A stretch of 64,000 nt of DNA from Pseudomonas fluorescens (GTDB taxonomy: Bacteria; Pseudomonadota; Gammaproteobacteria; Pseudomonadales; Pseudomonadaceae): positions 1 to 64,000 of the forward strand of contig NZ_LVEJ01000033.1 in the NCBI RefSeq assembly GCF_001648775.1, read 5' to 3'. This document shows positions 43,569 to 51,654 of the stretch, one piece after another (position 1 is the first letter of the stretch; each line of letters opens with the position of its first letter). The translations under genes were made by a program, and so were the position numbers. The notes under the pieces were generated by a model. The model saw only the letters and a program-made list of their open reading frames with translations, had not been told where the DNA came from and made no database searches.

Positions 43569-44071
43569 GCCTGCATCGCCTGATAGCAGCGCTTGAACGC
43601 TTCGACCATGTATTGCTGCACGCGACTGGTGGAGACGCCGAGGCGCTCACCAATCTCGCTGTACGTCAGACCGTCGAGTTGGTGATAGAGAAATGCAGCC
43701 TTGGCTTTCGCCGACAGGCCGTTGAGCAAGCGATCGACCGCCAGCAAGGCCTCAATCACCAACGCACGCTCTTCCGGCGACGGATGCACCGGTTCCGGTG
43801 CCAGCGCCAGGCTTTCCAGATAGGCGCGTTCCAGGTCCTGGCGACGCCAGCCTTCGTAAACCAGCCGCCGGGCGATGGTGGTCAACAACGCGCGTGGCTC
43901 ACGAATGGCCGTCGGGTCCGGCAAGGCCAATACCCGCAGAAATGTTTCCGAAGCGATGTCCTGCGCACTGTGCGGGCAACCCAGCGTGCGGCCGACGGCG
44001 GCGCACAGCCAGCGATAGTCCTTTTGGAACATTTGCCCAATGATCTGGTAATGCGGGTTATGCCCACCCAT
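43565..44071 (-). CDS. FecI-type ECF sigma factor
   Basis: A 168-residue sigma-70 family protein of the iron-starvation/FecI group. Region 2 spans about 10-75 (DYRWLCAAVGRTLGCPHSAQDIASETFLRVL). Region 4 spans about 108-160, with the helix-turn-helix LTYSEIGERLGVSTSRVQQYM. I chose the ATG at 44071 (MGGHNPHYQ), which has AAGG close by and a GGGAG further up. It is co-transcribed with fecR. The CTAA-N9-TATAAA boxes before both TonB receptors and yejA are its probable targets. No such box is visible before its own gene. Confidence 0.93.
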   Translation of the reverse strand: MGGHNPHYQIIGQMFQKDYRWLCAAVGRTLGCPHSAQDIASETFLRVLALPDPTAIREPRALLTTIARRLVYEGWRRQDLERAYLESLALAPEPVHPSPEERALVIEALLAVDRLLNGLSAKAKAAFLYHQLDGLTYSEIGERLGVSTSRVQQYMVEAFKRCYQAMQA

Positions 44072-44367
44072 GCCTTGCTCCCTGAAACGGGTCCCACCCG
44101 CTGCGAAAAACCATCGTTCTGCCGGGATCGTCCGGCTCTGATCAGGCGCGACTGTGCAATAGCGTCGCGTACATTTGAAGGAATAAAAAATCAGCACAAG
44201 CAAACAATTTTGCATAAGACGACTCGTCGCCGCGCAAACACTGGCTGACAGAACGTTGACCCTGATCACTGGTGTGCCGACGCCCACTGATTAATCTGCC
44301 GCCTCCATCGAAAGCCAGGGACGGCTCACCGAGAGCCCGCGGCTGATCCCCTTCAAGGAAGAAAATC
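44072..44367. other. Intergenic region between the fecI-type gene and the HoxX-like gene
   Basis: About 295 nt upstream of two divergent genes, with an AT-richer core around 44175-44220. Promoters of both units should be here. I looked for a Fur-box-like palindrome and for the CTAA-N9-TATAAA box and found neither in convincing form. AAGGAAG precedes the HoxX-like ATG. Confidence 0.4.
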
Positions 44368-46086
44368 ATGCGTTCACTCAACATCATTCTGCTGTCGTCG
44401 GCGTTCAACGGCCTGACCCAACGGGCCTGGCTGGATTTGCGTCAGGCCGGGCATTCACCGAGTGTCGTGCTGTTCACCGACGAAGCTTCCGTGTGCGAAC
44501 AAATCGAACACAGCGGCGCAGATCTGGTGATCTGCCCGTTCCTCAAGGATCGCGTCCCGCATGCGCTGTGGAGCAACGCCGAACGTCCGGTGGTGATCAT
44601 TCATCCGGGCATCGTCGGCGATCGTGGTGCCAGTGCGCTTGACTGGGCGATCACCAACGAACTGCCGAGCTGGGGCGTGACCGCGCTGCAAGCCGTCGAA
44701 GAAATGGACGCCGGACCCGTTTGGGCCACCTGCGAATTCAACCTGCCTGCGGGCCTGCGCAAGTCCGAGCTGTACAACGGGCGCGTCAGCGATGCGGCGA
44801 TTCAGTGCATCCGCGAAGTGGTGGAAAAATTCATCGAAGGCTTTGTACCGACGGCGCTCGATTACACCGACCCCGCCGTGCGTGGGCGCTTGCAGCCAAA
44901 CATGAAACAGGTCGACCGCAGCTTTACCTGGCACGATTGCGCGCGCTTCATCAAACGCTGCATCGATGCTGCGGATGGTCAGCCCGGCGTGTTGGCGAGC
45001 CTGGCCGGTGGTCAGTATTACGTTTACGACTCCCACCTTGATGCACGCTCGGGCATGCCCGGCGAGATCCTTGCGGTCCACGACGATGCGGTGCTGGTGG
45101 CGGCGGGCGATCAGAGCGTGTGGCTCGGTTCGCTGCGGCGCAAACCGCAACCCGGCGAAGAAACCTTCAAGCAACCGGCACGGCATGTGCTCGCCGGGCA
45201 ACTGGCCAACGTGCCCGTGCTGGAGTGGTCAGTCGCCACACAGCCGTTCAGCGACGAAGCCTATCAACCGCTCCGCTATCGCGAGTCGGGGCAGGTCGGC
45301 GAGTTGACGTTCGAGTTCTACAACGGCGCGATGAGCACCGAACAATGCCAGCGGATGGTCGAGGCGTTGCGCTGGGCCAAGGCGCGCGACACTCAGGTGC
45401 TGTTGATCAAGGGCGGGCGTGGCAGTTTCTCCAATGGCGTGCATTTGAATGTGATCCAGGCGGCGCAGGATCCCGGCGCTGAAGCCTGGGCGAATATTCA
45501 GGCGATCGACGATGTCTGCGCCGAACTGCTCAGCGCCCGGCAACTGGTGGTCAGCGGCATCACCGGCAATGCCGGTGCCGGCGGCGTGATGCTCGCCCTG
45601 GCCGCCGATATTGTCTTCGCCCGCGCCGATGTCGTGCTCAATCCGCACTACAAGAGCATGGGTTTGTATGGCTCGGAATACTGGACGTACAGCCTGCCCC
45701 GCGCGGTCGGCCCGGCCATGGCCGAGCAATTGACTCAGGCCTGCCTGCCGCTGAGTGCGATTCAGGCGTGGCAACTGGGCATGCTTCAGGAGATCGGCCC
45801 GCGCTGCCCGGACGAATTTTCCCTGTGGTTGCTGCAACGCGCCAATGCAGTGTTGAGTGATCCGACTTACGCAGCGCTGCGCGAGCGCAAATCGCGGGTT
45901 GATCAGGTGTTGATCCAGCAGTGCCGCGAAAACGAGTTGCAGGAGATGCAGGAAGACATGCTCTACAACCGCAGTCAGTTTGCCGAGAAATGCCGCCATT
46001 TTGTCTACAAGCGCAAGGTGTGTGGCACGCCGGCGCGGTTGGTCGAAGATTGGGCGCGGGTGCGTTCGGTTGAGTTGGCCGGTTGA
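44368..46086 (+). CDS. HoxX-like formyltransferase/enoyl-CoA hydratase fusion
   Basis: A 572-residue two-domain protein. The N-terminal half (about 1-270) is a formyl-THF-dependent transferase-like domain with IIHPGIVGDRGASALDWAI, and the C-terminal half (about 285-560) is a crotonase/enoyl-CoA hydratase fold with IKGGRGSFSNGVHLN and the oxyanion-type GNAGAGGVMLALAAD. This is the architecture of HoxX, which makes CO from formyl-THF via formyl-CoA for the active site of some NiFe hydrogenases. No hydrogenase or hyp gene is in this window, so its real job here is open. AAGGAAG precedes the start. Confidence 0.82.
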   Translation: MRSLNIILLSSAFNGLTQRAWLDLRQAGHSPSVVLFTDEASVCEQIEHSGADLVICPFLKDRVPHALWSNAERPVVIIHPGIVGDRGASALDWAITNELPSWGVTALQAVEEMDAGPVWATCEFNLPAGLRKSELYNGRVSDAAIQCIREVVEKFIEGFVPTALDYTDPAVRGRLQPNMKQVDRSFTWHDCARFIKRCIDAADGQPGVLASLAGGQYYVYDSHLDARSGMPGEILAVHDDAVLVAAGDQSVWLGSLRRKPQPGEETFKQPARHVLAGQLANVPVLEWSVATQPFSDEAYQPLRYRESGQVGELTFEFYNGAMSTEQCQRMVEALRWAKARDTQVLLIKGGRGSFSNGVHLNVIQAAQDPGAEAWANIQAIDDVCAELLSARQLVVSGITGNAGAGGVMLALAADIVFARADVVLNPHYKSMGLYGSEYWTYSLPRAVGPAMAEQLTQACLPLSAIQAWQLGMLQEIGPRCPDEFSLWLLQRANAVLSDPTYAALRERKSRVDQVLIQQCRENELQEMQEDMLYNRSQFAEKCRHFVYKRKVCGTPARLVEDWARVRSVELAG

Positions 46087-46103
46087 TTGTGCGGTGACGG
46101 CTT

Positions 46104-46282
46104 TCCCCTCACCCTAGCCCTCTCCCCTAGGAGAGGGAACCGAGCCGGGGATATTGGCGATCTACATCGACCTGAGGGTCTTGCTCTGAATCCATAATCG
46201 ACTGGATCTTTCAGGTCGATGCATGACGCAAGACACCTCGGTCAGTCCCCTCTCCCTCTGGGAGAGGGTTAGGGTGAGGGGC
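46104..46282. repeat. MITE-like element with terminal inverted repeats, copy 1
   Basis: The left end CCCCTCACCCTAGCCCTCTCCC and the right end GGGAGAGGG..TTAGGGTGAGGGG are inverted copies about 180 nt apart (shown with a gap). The interior has ACATCGACCTGAG at 46164-46176 and, inverted, TCAGGTCGATG. No coding frame fits inside. A second copy lies at 50890-51050. Both start within about 20 nt of a stop codon. Confidence 0.7.
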
Positions 46283-46323
46283 TTTTGCCGTTACAATGCG
46301 ACACCTCAAACACCGGCCCACCC

Positions 46324-47187
46324 ATGGACATCGACCTCGCTCGCACCTTTCTCGAAATCGTCCGTCACGGCAGCCTCGCCGCCGCTGCGCAGAAGCTCTT
46401 CGTCACGCAAACGGCAATCACCGCGCGGGTGCAGAAACTCGAAAGTCAGTTGGGCAGTACGCTGTTCGTGCGCAACCGTGCCGGGGCGAAACTGACTCCT
46501 AATGGCGAGGCCTTCGTGGTCTACGCCAATCAACTGGTGCAGACCTGGGAAGCCGCGCGCCGCGACCTGCCGTTGCCCGAGGGGTATCACAACGTGCTGC
46601 ACATCGGTGGCGAAGTCAGCCTGTGCAACCCGCTGATGCTCAGTTGGGCCGCCGAGTTGCGCGAGAAAATTCCCGGGCATGCCTTGCGCATGGAAATCCG
46701 TGACGGCGAAAACCTGTTGCGGCAACTCGAACTCGGCGTGCTCGACGCCGCATTGGTCTATCAGCCGGAATATTGGCCGGGCTTGCAGGTCGAGCAAGTG
46801 CTGGAAGAAAAACTGATTCTGGTGCGCGTCCCCGACCGCCCGGATCCCTATGTCTATATCGACTGGGGCCCGGACTTCCGCCGCCAGCATGACGCTGCCC
46901 TGCCGGAAAAGGCCAAAGCCGCACTGAGCTTCAACCTCGGTCCGCTGGCCCTGCAATACATGCTCGAACACGGCGGCTGTGGCTATTTCCGCACGCGCGT
47001 GGTGCGCACTTATCTGGAAAACGGCGCGCTGGAAGCGGTGACCAAGGCCCCGGAATTCAGCTACCCGACCTATCTGGTGTACTCGCGGGACCGCGACTCG
47101 GCGACCCTGCAGCACGCCTTCGATCTGTTGCGCGAAGTGATCCAGGCCGATGATGACTGGTCACAGCGCTGGAACCCGTTGAGCTAG
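46324..47187 (+). CDS. LysR-family transcriptional regulator
   Basis: A 287-residue LysR regulator. The N-terminal winged helix-turn-helix (about 1-60) opens MDIDLARTFLEIVRHGSLAAAA and contains TQTAITARVQKLESQLG; a substrate-binding domain (about 85-285) follows. The start at 46324 gives the family's normal N-terminus; the longer frame runs into the repeat element. It lies on the same strand as the hydroxylase/SRPBCC gene downstream (about 125 nt apart), which is a candidate target. The effector is unknown. Confidence 0.9.
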   Translation: MDIDLARTFLEIVRHGSLAAAAQKLFVTQTAITARVQKLESQLGSTLFVRNRAGAKLTPNGEAFVVYANQLVQTWEAARRDLPLPEGYHNVLHIGGEVSLCNPLMLSWAAELREKIPGHALRMEIRDGENLLRQLELGVLDAALVYQPEYWPGLQVEQVLEEKLILVRVPDRPDPYVYIDWGPDFRRQHDAALPEKAKAALSFNLGPLALQYMLEHGGCGYFRTRVVRTYLENGALEAVTKAPEFSYPTYLVYSRDRDSATLQHAFDLLREVIQADDDWSQRWNPLS

Positions 47188-47313
47188 CCCTATTCAATAC
47201 GGCCGGCGGCTTTACACCGGATCATGGCGCAAGTGACACCAAGGTGCGGCCTGCACAACTGGCCGGATCGACTAATCTGCCGGGTATAACAACAATACCC
47301 GCAGGTGAACGCA

Positions 47314-48459
47314 GTGAGGCAAACCACCGAGGCATTCCGCGGCCGCTATCGTGCAGCCATCCATCCACGCTACAACCCGTGGTTGCACGGCGTCTTCGTG
47401 CTGTTGTTCGGCGTGCTGGCCATCGGCGCGTTCTGGAGCAACGTTCAGCACGTCAGTTGGCTGGAATGGCTGACCGTGCCGCTGACCCTGTTGTTTTTCA
47501 ACTTCGGCGTGTACATGGTTCATCGCCATCTCGGCCACCACAAAAAGACCTTCGCCAAGATGTTTTACGCCCGGCATGCCGGCGATCATCACAGCTTTTT
47601 CACCCCCGGCCACATGACCTACGACGGCGCCCGCGACTGGCGGGTGATCCTGTTTCCAGCGTGGCTGATCGTCGTGCACACGCTGCTCATCACGCTGCCG
47701 CTGTGGTGGCTGGTCGCGCAGTTCAACGGCAATGTCGCCGGACTGTTCGGCGGCTGCATGGTCCTTGGCTACCTGACTTATGAAGTGTTCCATGCCTGCG
47801 AACACCTGCCGCCCGACAACTTGCTGACGCGCCTGCCGTGGATTCGTCAGATGCGCCGTCTGCACGAACTGCATCACCGTCGCGAGCGGATGCAGGAACG
47901 CAATTTCAACATCGTCCTGCCGCTGATGGATTACCTGTTCGGCACCCTCTACTGGGAACCGGAAGTCGCCCCTTTGAGCTATTCGAGAATGCCCATGACC
48001 CGCATGCAGCACCACGTTGAAATCAGCGGCGAGCCGGTTGCCGTGCTCGCCTACGCCGCCAGCGTCAAGCGTTGGCCGGAGTGGCACCCGTCATCGCTGA
48101 AGATCGACGGCCCGCAAGGCCCGCTGCATGCCGGCGCGCACTTCGAAGAGGACATTCACGCCGGTGGCCGTGAAGGTCATTTGAGCTGGGAAGTCACTGA
48201 ATACCTGCCCGGCCGGCGCTGGTGTGCGCGGGCGCAGGGCGATCATGGCTTGTCGCTGCTGCTGACTTACGAGTGCTCGGCCGAGGGTGGCGGAACGCGA
48301 TTTGTGCGCACGCTGGATTACCGGTTTGAGGGTTTGGGCATGCGTATCGCCAACCAGTTGCTGCTCAAACGACGCATTGATCGCGAATCCGCCGCGTCGA
48401 TGCTGGCGCTGCGCGACATGGCCACGCAATACCTCAATTCGGCAAGGGCCAGCGCATGA
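47314..48459 (+). CDS. Fatty-acid hydroxylase/SRPBCC fusion protein
   Basis: A protein of about 381 residues joining two domains. The N-terminal membrane di-iron hydroxylase/desaturase domain (about 20-225) has four hydrophobic segments and the histidine clusters HRHLGHH, HAGDHH, HACEH and HELHH. The C-terminal SRPBCC lipid-binding-type domain (about 235-375) starts HHVEISGEPVAVLAYAASVKRWPEWHPS. The hydroxylase half should oxidise a lipid or sterol-like substrate, and the SRPBCC half may hold it. I prefer GTG 47314 because AGGTGA lies 5 nt upstream; GTG 47305 is the alternative. The stop overlaps the next gene (ATGA). Confidence 0.8.
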   Translation: MRQTTEAFRGRYRAAIHPRYNPWLHGVFVLLFGVLAIGAFWSNVQHVSWLEWLTVPLTLLFFNFGVYMVHRHLGHHKKTFAKMFYARHAGDHHSFFTPGHMTYDGARDWRVILFPAWLIVVHTLLITLPLWWLVAQFNGNVAGLFGGCMVLGYLTYEVFHACEHLPPDNLLTRLPWIRQMRRLHELHHRRERMQERNFNIVLPLMDYLFGTLYWEPEVAPLSYSRMPMTRMQHHVEISGEPVAVLAYAASVKRWPEWHPSSLKIDGPQGPLHAGAHFEEDIHAGGREGHLSWEVTEYLPGRRWCARAQGDHGLSLLLTYECSAEGGGTRFVRTLDYRFEGLGMRIANQLLLKRRIDRESAASMLALRDMATQYLNSARASA

Positions 48460-49532
48460 AGCGGCGGCATGTGGTGCTGCTGCTGATCATCCTCGTCATC
48501 GGCTTTTTGTTGCTGATGCCGACCCGGGTTGAACCGCTGGCCTGGACGCCGCCGCCGGCGCCATCGCTGACAGACGGGATCTATGCCGAGAACCAGAAAC
48601 TCAAGGCCACGGCCCAGGTCGGACCGAGCGATATCGAAGGCCCCGAAGCCTTGTTGCTGGAGCAGGATTACCTGATCACCGGCCTGCATGACGGGCGCCT
48701 GATTCGCACCAGCCTCGACGGCAAGGAGCGCAAAGTGCTGGCCGACACCGGCGGCCGGCCACTGGGCCTGGCGCGCCATCCGAACGGCTTGCTGGTGATT
48801 GCCGATGGTGTCAAAGGCTTGCTGTCGCTCGATGCGCAAGGCCGCCTGATTGCCCTGACCACCGCCGCCAACGGGCTGGACTTTGGTTTCACTGATGATG
48901 TGGCGATCGACAAGTCCGGGCATTACGCTTATTTCAGCGATGCCTCCAGCCGTTGGGGTTACGGCCATGACGGCGAGGCGATCATCGAACACGGCGGCGA
49001 CGGCCGTTTGCTGCGCTATGACTTCCAGACCGGCAAAACCGTGGTGCTACTGGACAAGCTGGAGTTCGCCAATGGCGTCACGCTCGGCCCCGATGATGCC
49101 TATGTGCTGGTCAATGAAACCGGCGCTTATCGCATCAGCCGCTATTGGCTGAGCGGGCCCAAGGCCGGTACGCATGATCTGTTTATCGATAATTTGCCGG
49201 GGCTGCCGGACAACCTCGCGTTCAATGGCAGCAATCGCTTCTGGGTGGCGTTGTACGCGCCGCGCAACGCGTTGCTCGATGGCACTGCCGGGCATCCGTT
49301 CGTGCGCAAGATGATTGTGCGGGCGCTGACAGTGCTGCCGAAACCGGTGGAGAAACGCGGCTTCGTCCTGGGGCTGGATCTGGACGGCAAGGTGATCGCC
49401 AATCTGCAGGATGCGAGCAGTGGCAATTACTCGCCGATTACTACGGTGCGTGAGTATGGGCCGTGGTTGTATTTCGGGTCTTTGAAGGCGATGCATATGG
49501 CACGGATGCCGTTGGAGGCGGCCCTGAAATGA
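48456..49532 (+). CDS. SMP-30/strictosidine-synthase-like beta-propeller protein
   Basis: A 358-residue protein with an N-terminal membrane anchor (about 5-22) and a six-bladed propeller of the SMP-30/gluconolactonase/strictosidine synthase group. Recognisable pieces are GRPLGLARHPNGLLVIAD, YFSDASSRWGY, FANGVTLGPDDAYVLVNET and LPDNLAFNGSNRFWVAL. Family members are hydrolases or lactonases with a bound metal, and the substrate here is unknown. It is translationally coupled to the hydroxylase/SRPBCC gene, so the two probably act on the same lipid-like compound in or at the membrane. Confidence 0.85.
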   Translation: MKRRHVVLLLIILVIGFLLLMPTRVEPLAWTPPPAPSLTDGIYAENQKLKATAQVGPSDIEGPEALLLEQDYLITGLHDGRLIRTSLDGKERKVLADTGGRPLGLARHPNGLLVIADGVKGLLSLDAQGRLIALTTAANGLDFGFTDDVAIDKSGHYAYFSDASSRWGYGHDGEAIIEHGGDGRLLRYDFQTGKTVVLLDKLEFANGVTLGPDDAYVLVNETGAYRISRYWLSGPKAGTHDLFIDNLPGLPDNLAFNGSNRFWVALYAPRNALLDGTAGHPFVRKMIVRALTVLPKPVEKRGFVLGLDLDGKVIANLQDASSGNYSPITTVREYGPWLYFGSLKAMHMARMPLEAALK

Positions 49533-49562
49533 ACCTGATGTTTTTGTGTTGCATGGACTGGC

Positions 49563-49635
49563 GTCTTCGCGAGCAGGCTCGCTCCCACATTTGAAATGCG
49601 TTCCCTGTGGGAGCGAGCCTGCTCGCGAAGGCGGT
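49563..49635. repeat. REP doublet (inverted pair)
   Basis: CTTCGCGAGCAGGCTCGC..TCCCACA faces TGTGGGAGCGAGCC..CTCGCGAAGGCGG with a spacer of about 20 nt. It lies between the convergent ends of the propeller gene and the small acidic protein gene. Confidence 0.9.
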
Positions 49636-49638
49636 CTG

Positions 49639-49803
49639 TCAGTTGCTGGATTTATCGAACTTGTCCGGATCTTCGTCTTCCGGCAGATCCTCATCCGGCT
49701 CTTGCGGATTGGCCGTGGTGTGCGCAGGGCTGTTGGGCTCTGGATGCGTCGGAACCGGGTCGAATGCACCCTGCTCTTCACTGGGGAATTTGGGATCGTT
49801 CAT
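49639..49803 (-). CDS. Small acidic disordered protein, unknown
   Basis: A 54-residue protein rich in Pro, Asp and Glu (ending EDEDPDKFDKSSN), with no hydrophobic core and probably unfolded. The ATG at 49803 has CGAGGTGCC just upstream. I do not recognise a named family. It resembles, in character only, the acidic protein at 51134-51403. It lies in a run of short stress-type genes before the stressosome operon. Confidence 0.6.
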   Translation of the reverse strand: MNDPKFPSEEQGAFDPVPTHPEPNSPAHTTANPQEPDEDLPEDEDPDKFDKSSN

Positions 49804-49912
49804 AAGGCACCTCGCAAAGAGTCGGTAGAAGAAGACTCTGAACATTCGAGGTGCCGGTCGTGGCTGTCGTTCCAGTCAATTCACCACCGAGGGGCGGTGG
49901 CGCGACTGGCGG

Positions 49913-50155
49913 TCAGGATTGTGCCTGCAATTGCGCGACGATCTTGTCTTTGACCTGCAAGCGCTTCTCTTTGAGTTTTTTCAGCGTGTCATCGCTGGGC
50001 GCATCCGAGGTCGCCGTCTCGGCCTTGACGACGTCGGCGTCCGCCTGGGAATACTTGTTGATCAGTGCGTCCAGATGTGGATCCGCGGTGCGTTTTTGCT
50101 GGATCTCTTCCTTCGTAAGCTTCAAGTCCTGTAACAGATCATGGGTCACCGGCAT
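49913..50155 (-). CDS. DUF465 (YdcH-like) family protein
   Basis: An 80-residue, highly charged, mostly helical protein. The DUF465 pattern is present: DPHLDALINKYSQADADVVKAE and the C-terminal KLKEKRLQVKDKIVAQL. The function is unknown. AGGTG/GGAGG lies before the ATG. It is divergent from the DUF4142 gene. Confidence 0.85.
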   Translation of the reverse strand: MPVTHDLLQDLKLTKEEIQQKRTADPHLDALINKYSQADADVVKAETATSDAPSDDTLKKLKEKRLQVKDKIVAQLQAQS

Positions 50156-50359
50156 GGAACACCTCCGTCAGTTGATCGGCAGCCAACGCGACCGATTGCG
50201 CTGGCCAGTTATCAGAATGGCCTCGGTTGGACGGTTCTGTCGACCACCTGTCAGACCAGCGGTGCCCGTTCGTCGCCCTGTCGCAAATGCGATAAAACCT
50301 TTTTTCGCTGCGTTGCCTCCATTGGTTAACCCCAACAAAAACTGTGTGGAGATACACCA

Positions 50360-50881
50360 ATGGACGGATTCAATCTGCGTCATCTGTTTCTGGCTGTCGC
50401 TTTGAGTACAGGCATGGGCAGCGCCTTCGCGGCCACCGATAATAATTTCGTCGATAACGCGGCTGCTGGTGGCATCGCCGAAATCGAAACCAGCCGACTT
50501 GCCCTGGAAAAAAGCCAATCGGCTGATATCAAGGCGTTCGCCAATATGATGATCACCGACCATGGCAAGGCCAACGATGAACTGGCGAGCATTGCCCAGG
50601 CCCACGACATCAAAGTGCCGGACACCACGACACTGGTCAAACAGGCCAAGGAAAAAATCCTCGACTTGCGCGATGAGTCTTTCGACGCGGCTTACGCCAA
50701 TAATCAGGTGAAGGCCCACGAAGAGACCATTGAATTGTTCAAGAAAGAGGCGAATACGGTGACGGATGACAAGGTTAAAGGTGCGCCTGAGCTGAAGGCG
50801 TTCGCGCAGAAAATGCTGCCGGCGCTGGAAAAACATCTCGCTGCCGCCAAAGAGCTGCAGGCCAAGCATCCGAGTAAATAA
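50360..50881 (+). CDS. DUF4142 family exported protein
   Basis: A 173-residue protein with a signal peptide (cleavage after about residue 24, SAFAAT) and one DUF4142 four-helix domain (about 27-165), with EIETSRLALEKSQSADIKAFA and MMITDHGKANDEL as in ferritin-like DUF4142 proteins. It is expected in the periplasm. The family often appears with stress-response genes but has no assigned activity. GGAG lies 8 nt before the ATG. A MITE-like element starts 9 nt after the stop. Confidence 0.88.
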   Translation: MDGFNLRHLFLAVALSTGMGSAFAATDNNFVDNAAAGGIAEIETSRLALEKSQSADIKAFANMMITDHGKANDELASIAQAHDIKVPDTTTLVKQAKEKILDLRDESFDAAYANNQVKAHEETIELFKKEANTVTDDKVKGAPELKAFAQKMLPALEKHLAAAKELQAKHPSK

Positions 50882-50889
50882 AAGCCACA

Positions 50890-51050
50890 CCCTCACCCCA
50901 GCCCTCTCCCGGAGGGAGAGGGAGCCGACCGTGGTGGATGTTCGAATTACATCGACCTGAGCCCCCTCAGTCGAACCCAAATTCTGAACGTCCCCCGATC
51001 TGCTCCCTTTCCCCCTCGCCCCCCTGGGGGAGAGGGCTGGGGTGAGGGGG
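50890..51050. repeat. MITE-like element with terminal inverted repeats, copy 2
   Basis: The ends are CCCTCACCCCAGCCCTCTCCC and GGGAGAGGGCTGGGGTGAGGG, inverted to each other (21 bases, near-perfect). Interior ACATCGACCTGAG (50949-50961) is shared with copy 1 at 46104-46282. The element is about 160 nt and has no coding capacity. Confidence 0.7.
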
Positions 51051-51133
51051 ATCGATCTCAGCCACACCACCAAACCCAAGCGAAAAAAAAAGGCCGCATC
51101 CAATCCATGCGGCCTCATCATATCCGCCGTAAA

Positions 51134-51403
51134 TCAACCGCCATCCGTATCGATATCAGCATCCGTCTCCTCGCCCGGCGCCGCCCGATCCGGCTGCGGT
51201 TCAAAGCCCGGGCTGAATTCATTGTCGTTGTCGGTATGTTTTTGCTTCTGGTCCACCGCCGGATCCGCACTCTGCGCCTGCTCTTTATCGCCCTGCTGTT
51301 GCGTCGGCGCGGGCTGCCCCGGCACCTGCGGGTCGATGGCCGGATCGTTGCGGTTGATCGGTTCGGCGGATGGGTTCTGTTGATTTTGCGTCTGCTCGTT
51401 CAT
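51134..51403 (-). CDS. Gln/Pro/Asp-rich disordered small protein
   Basis: An 89-residue hydrophilic protein (MNEQTQNQQNPSAEP.. to ..DIDTDGG) with no predicted fold and very low hydrophobicity. The ATG at 51403 has GAGGTGGCC directly upstream; the longer frame has no ribosome site. I do not recognise a family. It is divergent from the stressosome operon. Confidence 0.6.
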   Translation of the reverse strand: MNEQTQNQQNPSAEPINRNDPAIDPQVPGQPAPTQQQGDKEQAQSADPAVDQKQKHTDNDNEFSPGFEPQPDRAAPGEETDADIDTDGG

Positions 51404-51654
51404 GGCCACCTCGTTCGTCAAAGCAAACCCGACACAAACCCGTCGGGCCTTGAAGATTCGAAGCCTGCGCCACGCCATCGTTCAAAACATCGCCGCTTCC
51501 GGCCCCGCCGACTAGAGTTATCGGGACGTACCTTGCGCCAAATCAAAAATATCATCGCAACAACGAACAACTATTTTGAACGGCCAAGGTCGATGAGTTC
51601 GCGCCGGTCAATTTTTTACGCTGACCCCTCAATTCGCTACGGAGCAACAGGCAC
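51404..51654. other. Upstream region of the stressosome operon
   Basis: About 250 nt between the divergent acidic-protein gene and rsbR. It should hold both promoters. An AT-rich stretch around 51540-51580 (ATCAAAAATATCATCGCAAC) is the likely core, but I cannot assign boxes with confidence. Confidence 0.4.

Noticed and set aside
44072..44367. Fur box before the FecI-type gene
   Set aside because: AT-rich stretches are present, but no GATAAT-type hexamer array could be read on either strand.
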